Positions 57,535 to 64,000 of a stretch of DNA of 64,000 nt are shown piece by piece. The stretch is from Papilionanthe hookeriana x Papilionanthe teres. Lineage: Eukaryota > Streptophyta > Magnoliopsida > Asparagales > Orchidaceae. The stretch spans positions 75,705,239 through 75,769,238 of the forward strand of contig CM040430.1 in NCBI GenBank assembly GCA_022702705.1, read 5' to 3'. Within the stretch, counting starts at the first letter, position 1, and each line of letters begins with the position of its first letter. Under the pieces are notes generated by a model, which was not told the DNA's origin, ran no database searches, and saw only the letters and a program-made list of their open reading frames with translations. A program made the position numbers and the translations under genes.

Positions 57535-59155
57535 AAAATATGCTTTTGCATCATGAATGATTTTTTTCTATTGCTGCAGTGTTAGTACAGGTGGCAAAAT
57601 ATCACTTACATTATAATTAACTATATTAGCATACCAAGGTATTTTCCACCCATTAAAATTATAAAGTTGTTCATCAGAGAAACTGTCTGTAACTTCATTA
57701 TCGGTGTCAGATAATTCATGATATTCTAATCTCGACAAATGATCAGCAATTTGATTATCAGTTCCCTTTCTATCAATTACCACAAAATCAAATTCTTGCA
57801 TCAAAAGTATCTATCTTATTAATCTTGGTTTGGTATCCTTCTTTTGCATAAGATATTTAATAGCAGAGTGATCAGTATGCACAATACATTTAGTCCCAAT
57901 TAAATAAGATCTGGATTTGTCAAAATCATACACAATAGCCAGCAACTCTTTTTCAGTAACCGTATAGTTAATTTAAACATCGTTAAGAGTTCTACTAGCA
58001 AAGTATATAACTTTAAAAATCTTATCATATATGTCAAAGAACAGCTCCAATAGCATAATCACTAGCATTGCACATTAATTCAAATGGTTTCTCCCAGTCA
58101 GGTGAAACTATTATAGGTTTTGTGATTAATTTATCCTTTAATAACTCAAAGGCATTCAAGCAGTCTTCAGTAAATTCAAATTTCTTGTTTTTTTGTAAAA
58201 GTTGGCATAGAGGTTTGGTAATTTTTGAAAAATCTTTAATATAACGCCTATAAAAACAAGTATGTCCAAGAAAACTTCTTACTCCTCTCACTGCAGTAGG
58301 AGGTGGTAGTTTAGTTATAACTTGAATTTTTGCAGGGTCTACTTCCATACCATTTTCCGAAATTTTATGCTCTTATACAATTCCTCCTGCAACCATAGCT
58401 TGACATTTCTCCCAATTTAGAACTAAATTAGTTCTTTCGCATAACTCCAAAAAAATTTCAAGATGATTTAAGCAAGCATCAACTGATGTTCCAAATACAG
58501 AGAAATCATCCATAAATACTTCTATTCCATCATCAATTAACTTACTAAATATAAGCATCATATATCTCTGGAATGTTGGAGGTGCATTACATAATCCAAA
58601 AGGCATTCTTCGAAAAGCAAAAGTTCCATAAGGACTAGTAAATGTAGTTTTCTCTTGATCCTCAGGAGCGATAGGAATTTGATGGTAACCAGTAAATCCA
58701 TCCAAAAAGCAGTAGTACTTGTGTCCAGCAAGCTTATCCAACATTTGGTCTAGAAAAGGAAGAGGAAAATGATCTTTTCTAGTGGCAGCATTTAATTTTC
58801 TATAATCAATACAAATACGCCACCCAGTAACTTACCTGATAGGTATTAATTCATTATTCTCATTTGCTTCAACAGTTACTCCTCCATTCTTATGAACACA
58901 ATGAATTGGGCTTACCAAAGCACTATCCGAAATAGGATATATAATTCTAGCATCTAACCATTTTAAAAATCTCTTTTTTAACTACTTCTTTCATTATAGG
59001 GTTCAGTCTCCTTTGTGGATCAATTCTTTGTTTGTGTTCATCGTTCAATAAAATTTTATGCATACAAATCGAATGGTTAATTCCCTTTATATCAGGCAGA
59101 GTCTAACCAAAAGCTTTTTTGTACTTTTTTAAAGCATCCATTAATTTTTGTTCTT
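57535..59155 (-). pseudogene. pol: Reverse transcriptase / RNase H of D
   Basis: The RT entry region is broken (HKILLNDEHK, PQRRLNPIMKEVVKKEI near 58980-59080). LAGHKYYCFLDGFTGYHQIP then FAFRRMPFGLCNAPPTFQRYM and the active site EVFMDDFSVFG are in one open frame (58373-58744). The RNase H follows (58034-58348 FLGHTCFYRRYIKDFSK, FELMCNASDYAIGAVL) to VVIDRKGTDNQIADHLSRLE at 57720-57800. FMDD is the usual Athila form of the catalytic YxDD box and is intact. Several stops separate the pieces. Confidence 0.92.
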
Positions 59156-59880
59156 AAATTTCATTTAAGTCCGAAGATACAATTACTGGTAATGTTGAAA
59201 ACTCTTCTAAAAATGCATATTTCAAATGATTAGGAAGAGTCTTCAATTCAAGTTCAGGGGGTTTCACAATAGATGAAAATAAGATTTCATTCTCTGGTAC
59301 TAATATAATCAACTTCTTTGTTATCAGTTTCATCATAATTATCTTTTTCCATATCTTCATGTTCTTCAAAGTATTCTTTGAAATACTCTTTTCTCAAATA
59401 ATCACAAGTTTCCATTCTAAAACATTCATCATCTCTTTCTATTAAAGGATATTTCATTGACTTTGAGATGTTAAAGGTCACTTCCTGATCATTTACTCTC
59501 ATAATCAACTCTCCTTTTTGAACATCTATCATGGCTCTTCCTGTAGTTAGGAATGGTCTTCCTAAAATGATAGGTATTTCCTTGTCATCTTCAATATCTA
59601 AAATGATAAAGTATATAAGAAAGATAAATTTATCATTATTAACTAGAACATCTTCTTCAACTCCTTTAGGATGTGTAATAGATCGATCTCCTATTCCTAA
59701 CCATTTAAAAGTTGATAGAGGCATCAGATTTATGCTAGCTCCCAAATCACATAATGCTCGTCCATAAAATTTTTCACCAATAACACACGGGATAGTAAAA
59801 CTACCAGGATCTTTAAGTTTTTCAGAAAGCTTTTTCTGAATTATAGCACTTCACCCTTCACTGAGTGCAACAGTCTCATG
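59156..59880 (-). pseudogene. Protease region of D
   Basis: The active-site block reads ALCDLGASINLMPLSTFKWL (start of the open frame near 59745), with Asp and the GAS turn intact. EIPIILGRPFLTTGRAMIDV follows, which holds the conserved LGRPFL flap-side block. The tail to 59154 is acidic (EYFEEHEDMEKDNYDE). Confidence 0.85.
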
Positions 59881-61591
59881 ATTTAGTAACTTCCTCTTTT
59901 TGTTGAGTATATCATACATAAATTTAACATAATCAGGAATTTATTCCAAAGCTTCAACAAAAGGAATATTTATTAATAATTTTTTTAAAATGTCTATGAA
60001 TTTAACAAATCTTTTTCCCTTATCTTATTGCTTCAGTTTTTGAGGAAATGGTGGTGGTGGTCTTTTAACAGTAATTTTCATAGGTTTCAGAGGATAATCA
60101 GGATATAAACTTTCATTTTCTTTTTCAATTTCCCATTTTTCCTTTTCAACTACAGCTTCTTTATGGCCCCTTGTTTCTAACTCTTTTCCACTTCTTAATT
60201 GAATGGCCTTGATCTGTTCTTTTCCTTGATCTTTAGGATTTACTTCAACACTGATAGGTAAAGTTATAAGAGGTCTATTGCTCAGTGGAGTAGCAATATG
60301 CCCTAATTGGTTCTCTATGTTTTTAATAGCAGCTCCTTGATTTTATAATTGATTTCTCATATTCAAAACTAGTACTTCCATAGACAGCTTCTTCTTCTTG
60401 AATTGTGAATTATTATAAAAACCTGGTGGATTAGAAGGTCTATAATTAGAATTACCCTGATTGTTTACATTTCCTAATGGGTTTACAGGATTGTTCCCCC
60501 ACTGAGAATTAACAGGATTAGCATTACCTTGGTTATTCCAATTAAAGTTTGGATGATTCTTCCAACCTGGATTATAGTAGTTTGAATAAGGATTACTTTG
60601 TCTATTATTTATCAAATTTAAAGTTTCATATGAAAATTGAGAATCTAGAATTTGTCCTAATGAATTTTCTTCTATCACTGGAGGTGTTTGAGAACAATTC
60701 ATTCCGTATTAATGCATTTTCTTTGAAAGAGCAGCAACTTGAGAAACTATCATAGTTAAAGCATCCGTATCATGAATATTGGCTACTTTTTTAGGATTTA
60801 CCCTTTCAACGGGCCATTGAAAATTATTGGTAGTCATTTCTTTGGTTAAAGCATAAGCTTCTTCAAAAGGTTTAGACATTAGTGATCTACTAGTAGCAGC
60901 ATCAATAATAGATCTAAGAGACCCTACTAATCCATTATAAAAATTTTGAATAGTTAACCAATCTGGTAAAGCATGATGTGGACATCTCCTAAGAAGATCT
61001 TTAAATCTTTCCCAAGATTCATATATCGATTCACCCTCATACTGACTGAAAGATGTGATATCATTTATAAGCTTAGTAGTCTTCGATGGTGGAAAATATT
61101 TTGATAAGAATTTTTGTGAAAGTTCCCCCCCAAGTTCTAATAGATCCTGGTGCTAACGAATTTAACCAAGCCATAGCCTTGTCCCTTAATGAAAAAGGAA
61201 AAGGTCTAAGTGTGATAGCATCATCAAACACTCTGTCATATTTAAAAGTATCACAAAGTTCTAGAAAACTCGCAAGATGTAAATTAGAATCTTCGTTAGA
61301 AGTTTTGCCGAATTGATTGTTTTGTACCATTTAGATAATTGCAGGTTTAAGCTCAAATGAATTAGCAGCTACATCAGGGTTTTGGATAGTTAAGTGAATT
61401 TCATCTAATGTAGGGTTAACATAATCTCTTAAAGATCTAGATTAATGTTCATTTTCCATTCTTTAGTTGTTTACATTGTTTTCCATTGTGTCAGGATTTC
61501 TAGGTTCTTTTCTCAGTTTTCTAATTTTCCTAATAGTATGTTTTAATTCCGAATCGTAGGGTATAAGATTTTTAGGTCCAAATTTACGCAT
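59881..61591 (-). pseudogene. gag: Gag of element D
   Basis: Starts at ATG 61591 (MRKFGPKNLIPYDSEL). Stops follow near 61450. The capsid region contains LASFLELCDTFKYDRVFDDA and LRPFPFSLRDKAMAWLNSL, with a frameshift near 61075. The C-terminal Asn/Pro/Gly-rich region is at 60343-60702 (NPYSNYYNPGWKNHPNFNW). This wording is typical of Athila gag. Degraded by stops and shifts. Confidence 0.85.
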
Positions 61592-61705
61592 ACAATCAAA
61601 ATCAGTACACAGAAAAATAGTTCACTAAATATGATAATAAGTTACAATTCTATTAAAAAGTTTTCTAATAGTCCTAAATTGTCTGTTACCCTAATTATGT
61701 TATAT

Positions 61706-61723
61706 TCCTCAGCAACGGCACCA
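61706..61723 (-). other. Primer-binding site of D
   Basis: In the sense of D it reads TGGTGCCGTTGCTGAGGA, close to the Athila-type primer site TGGCGCCGTTGCCGGGGA associated with tRNA-Asp. It lies six bases after the GGTTCA end of the LTR. Confidence 0.8.
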
Positions 61724-61729
61724 AAAACT

Positions 61730-63434
61730 TGAACCACTATGTGCACTATAAGTAAGCTTAATATTGTAAGAATTTGATAAAGAAGTGTATAAAATATCTA
61801 ATAATCGCAGAGTTACTCTTATCAATGCAAGTATACGTATCGCTCAAGTAATACAGAGCTCTAATGGAGTTCTGGATATCGATCCCATAGGGAATATTTT
61901 AGAGGCTACGTACAAGGATTTTAGAAACCAATATAGAATCACAACCTTGTAGTTCAAATTGCCTATTTGTCACTAATATGCAATCGTAAATAAGATATAT
62001 ATTTTTTTAATAAACTAATTCTACTAATAATTAACTACTTTTACTAATAAAGTGAGGTTTAATATATAAGCAAGCATCCTTCTCCTTGTTAAGAAATTTA
62101 AGTGAATGGATAATCAGAATTAGTTTAAAACTGTGTTGTGCCAAATAGGAGCATACATATTCTTTACCTTTTAGTCCGGGCATAAAGAACATTAACTAAT
62201 CCTATGCTTGGTTATCGAATCAGCTGCTTAGTACGGGAGGATACCGGCTCCCACTTCGGAGCTCCCATGTTCCCCTCGCCTGAGGGCTAACATCTACACT
62301 TCACAGACTGAAACGATAGGACTGAATTGAGGATTTTTCTCTGTCACTCTAAAATCACTAATTATACGTCCAATAAATAATATTTTTCTATTTATTTGCA
62401 CCCTACTTTCAAGGACTTTGACCTCCCTAAATATTGGATGTAATCTTCATTTTAATTGTAAAAATCAACATATTTTAACAAATAAATTGGCCAGATTGAA
62501 AGTAAATTAAGATTGAAGTGAAAAGATTATCATAACTTCTTTAACATTCTCTTGGCACAACTAATTCAAATTACCATTTCACAAAGTCTCAAAACAAGGA
62601 GAAAGATAGAGAAACTACTCAGATCTCATGGAGTAGATACGACAAAACTTAGATTTCATATATAAAAGAAAAGTTATACAAACTATAATAAGTAAATACA
62701 ACTTATCTCAAATTCTTCTCCAAGCAAACTCCTTGAAGTTCCTTTGAATCTTTTCCTTTCTTTACGGCATAGAGAATTCTCCTTCGAAGCGACAAGGAGG
62801 AAAAAATCTGTCACTTTCCTTCCACTGTTACAATCTCTCGAAAAATTCCTCATAATAAACACTAATTTAACTCACTCTCTATAACTATTAGGGAACCCAA
62901 AACACAAACAGACACTCTCGGACAACTCGACACAAAGCGGACACCACTTGGACCCCCCGTTTTCAGCCTCAATTTGTTTCTTTTAAAGTTGTAGAGTAGT
63001 TTCCAAGAGTTGCCCAAGCATCTCTTCAAAAAGCATCCACATTGAATGTATATCGTGAGAGAAACGACATACTCGCCGTCGGCGGCCTCGATCTCGCCGT
63101 CGACGGCCTTCTAGAATACTATGTTTTGGACCATATCTGTTAAGGCTCATTGTCAACGGGGTCGAGCTCGTCGTCGGTGGCCTTCTTTGTAATTTATTTT
63201 CTGAACTCTCGGGAAAAATCAGCCGTCGACGCCGTCGATTTTACCGTCGGCGCCCGAGGTCAAATCTTCATATTTTGGTACTTTTTACCCCAAATTCGCT
63301 CATTTTTGTATTTTTTTTGCTCCAATGTTCATAAATCAACATACCTGCAACAACACATCGAAAATACCTTTCTTTAAAGTGCAATATTATCTAAAATAGG
63401 CATGAAAATTTCAACATATTTTCACGTTGTCAAG
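61730..63434 (-). repeat. Element D 5' LTR (inner end certain, outer end not)
   Basis: The inner end is TGAACC in plus orientation, next to the PBS. Blocks match solo LTR C in reverse, including GTATACTTGC, GTTCTTTAT...GGTAAAGAATA and TTTTTGAAGAGATGCTTGGGC. The GC-rich block at 63070-63258 lies in its U3. By comparison with C (1.76 kb) the LTR should extend past the fold-back element to around 63900, but I cannot fix the end. Confidence 0.7.
63070..63258 (-). repeat. GC-rich iterated palindromic block in D LTR
   Basis: Contains CTCGCCGTCGGCGGCCTCGA, CGCCGTCGACGGCC, GAGCTCGTCGTCGG and GCCGTCGACGCCGTCGA in otherwise AT-rich DNA. In minus sense it lies upstream of the likely transcription start region. 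Same architecture as the internal blocks at 2355-2465 and 4150-4272. Confidence 0.6.
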
Positions 63435-63810
63435 GAGAAAAAATTACGTACGTGAACCGTACGCAGGAGCTGCGTGCGGAATGGGGTACACGGAGGTTAC
63501 AATCGAGTTACAATCGGGTTACAAGCGAGCTGTAACCCCTTTGTACCCTCTATGTAACTCACTTGTAACCTGCGCGCTCATATTGTAACCTTTGTAACCT
63601 ACAACTAGATGAAATAGGAGCATGCAAGCGCTCATATAGTAACCTTTGTAAAATAGGAGCTCATATAGTAACCTTTGTAAAATAGGAGCGCGCAGGTTAC
63701 AAATGAGTTACATGGCTCGCTTGTAACCCGATTGTAACCCGATTGTAACCTCTGTGTACCTCATTCCGCACGCAGCTCCTGCATACGGTTTACGTACACA
63801 ATTTTTTTCC
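63435..63810. mobile_element. Fold-back MITE, Mutator-like
   Basis: A 376-bp element whose two halves are inverted repeats. The left arm reads GTACGCAGGAGCTGCGTGCG and GGTTACAATCGGGTTACAAG; the right arm is the reverse complement with few changes. The ends are GAGAAAAAATTACGTACG and CGTACACAATTTTTTTCC. A 9-bp duplication GTTGTCAAG is at 63426-63434 and 63811-63819. A 9-bp duplication and a G-plus-A-run terminus fit Mutator-like MITEs; an 8-bp (hAT) reading is possible. No coding capacity. A short direct repeat (TAACCTTTGTAAAATAGGAG) lies in the centre. Confidence 0.85.
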
Positions 63811-63819
63811 GTTGTCAAG

Positions 63820-64000
63820 AGGCGATGTTCATCAAGAGCCTCTGATTAATCTTAAAGTAACCAAAGGAAAGTCGGTCAAAGTTTAAAGTTTTTTTATGAA
63901 TTCCGTATGATTCTCCTATGTAAGTCAATGTTAATCTAGAAGAGTTCTAATTTTTATTGAACATTGTGAAACCTTGATTTGGCTAGTCCAGGTTAAATTT
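63820..64000. other. AT-rich end of window
   Basis: No gene is visible. Probably the outer end of D's LTR or its flank; the boundary cannot be placed. Confidence 0.4.

Larger units (their letters stand above)
56952..64000 (-). mobile_element. Athila-like element D, 5' part
   Basis: Starts with the right ATCCA duplication and continues D in minus sense: N-terminal integrase, RNase H, RT, protease, gag, PBS at 61706-61723, and the 5' LTR from 61730 rightwards. Motifs in gag (FPFSLRDKAMAWLNSL) and the primer site are Athila-like. Stops in every gene show that it is dead. The outer end of the LTR is not resolved and may lie at or beyond the window edge. Confidence 0.85.

Noticed and set aside
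63435..63810. hAT-type MITE with 8-bp duplication
   Set aside because: The ninth base (G) also matches on both sides, and the G-plus-A-run termini fit Mutator-like ends better. Kept as an alternative only.

Overview
The window is plant nuclear heterochromatin. It is one nested stack of Ty3/gypsy LTR retrotransposons, and I see no free-standing host gene. The families (Athila-type and Ogre/Tat-type, with plant-specific domains and primer sites) indicate a flowering plant; the species cannot be read from the sequence.

Layout, oldest to youngest. Element D is an Athila-like retrotransposon on the minus strand. It occupies 1-5091 (C-terminal integrase, then two diverged 'putative plant transposon protein' ORFs) and 56952 to the right edge (N-terminal integrase, RNase H, RT, protease, gag, PBS, 5' LTR). 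Element B is an Ogre/Tat-like element on the plus strand (5092-56951). It split D's integrase and is flanked by the 5-bp duplication ATCCA. Element A belongs to the same family as B but lies on the minus strand (9508-37223, 27.7 kb, LTRs of about 7.4 kb). It sits inside B's 5' LTR, flanked by CGGCG. Element C (6799-8557) is a solo LTR related to D's LTR, also inside B's 5' LTR, flanked by GAAAC. A 376-bp fold-back element with a 9-bp duplication (63435-63810) sits at the right end, in or next to D's LTR.

A and B share one gene order: (ORF1) - gag - protease - RT/RNase H - second RNase H - integrase - AlkB-like ORF - tandem-repeat 3' UTR - LTR. The notable gene is a 2-oxoglutarate/Fe(II) dioxygenase of the AlkB family. 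It most resembles plant ALKBH9/ALKBH10-type RNA demethylases and lies between integrase and the 3' UTR in both copies. In B the dioxygenase core is an open 178-codon frame with the HxD...H...Rx5R residues. In both copies its ORF begins just after a conserved polypyrimidine-CAG that looks like a 3' splice site. The protein may thus be made from a spliced RNA, as env-like genes are, and could act on the element's own RNA.

Both large elements look dead as read. B lost about 1.9 kb of its 5' LTR plus PBS, leader and start of gag, and carries many Gln-to-stop changes. A has intact ends, TSD, PBS and polypurine tract but many frameshifts. Some of these may be consensus errors, because differences between A's LTRs cluster at CAG/CTG. 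Coding coordinates inside broken reading frames are approximate; LTR ends, TSDs and the fold-back ends are exact to within a base or two.
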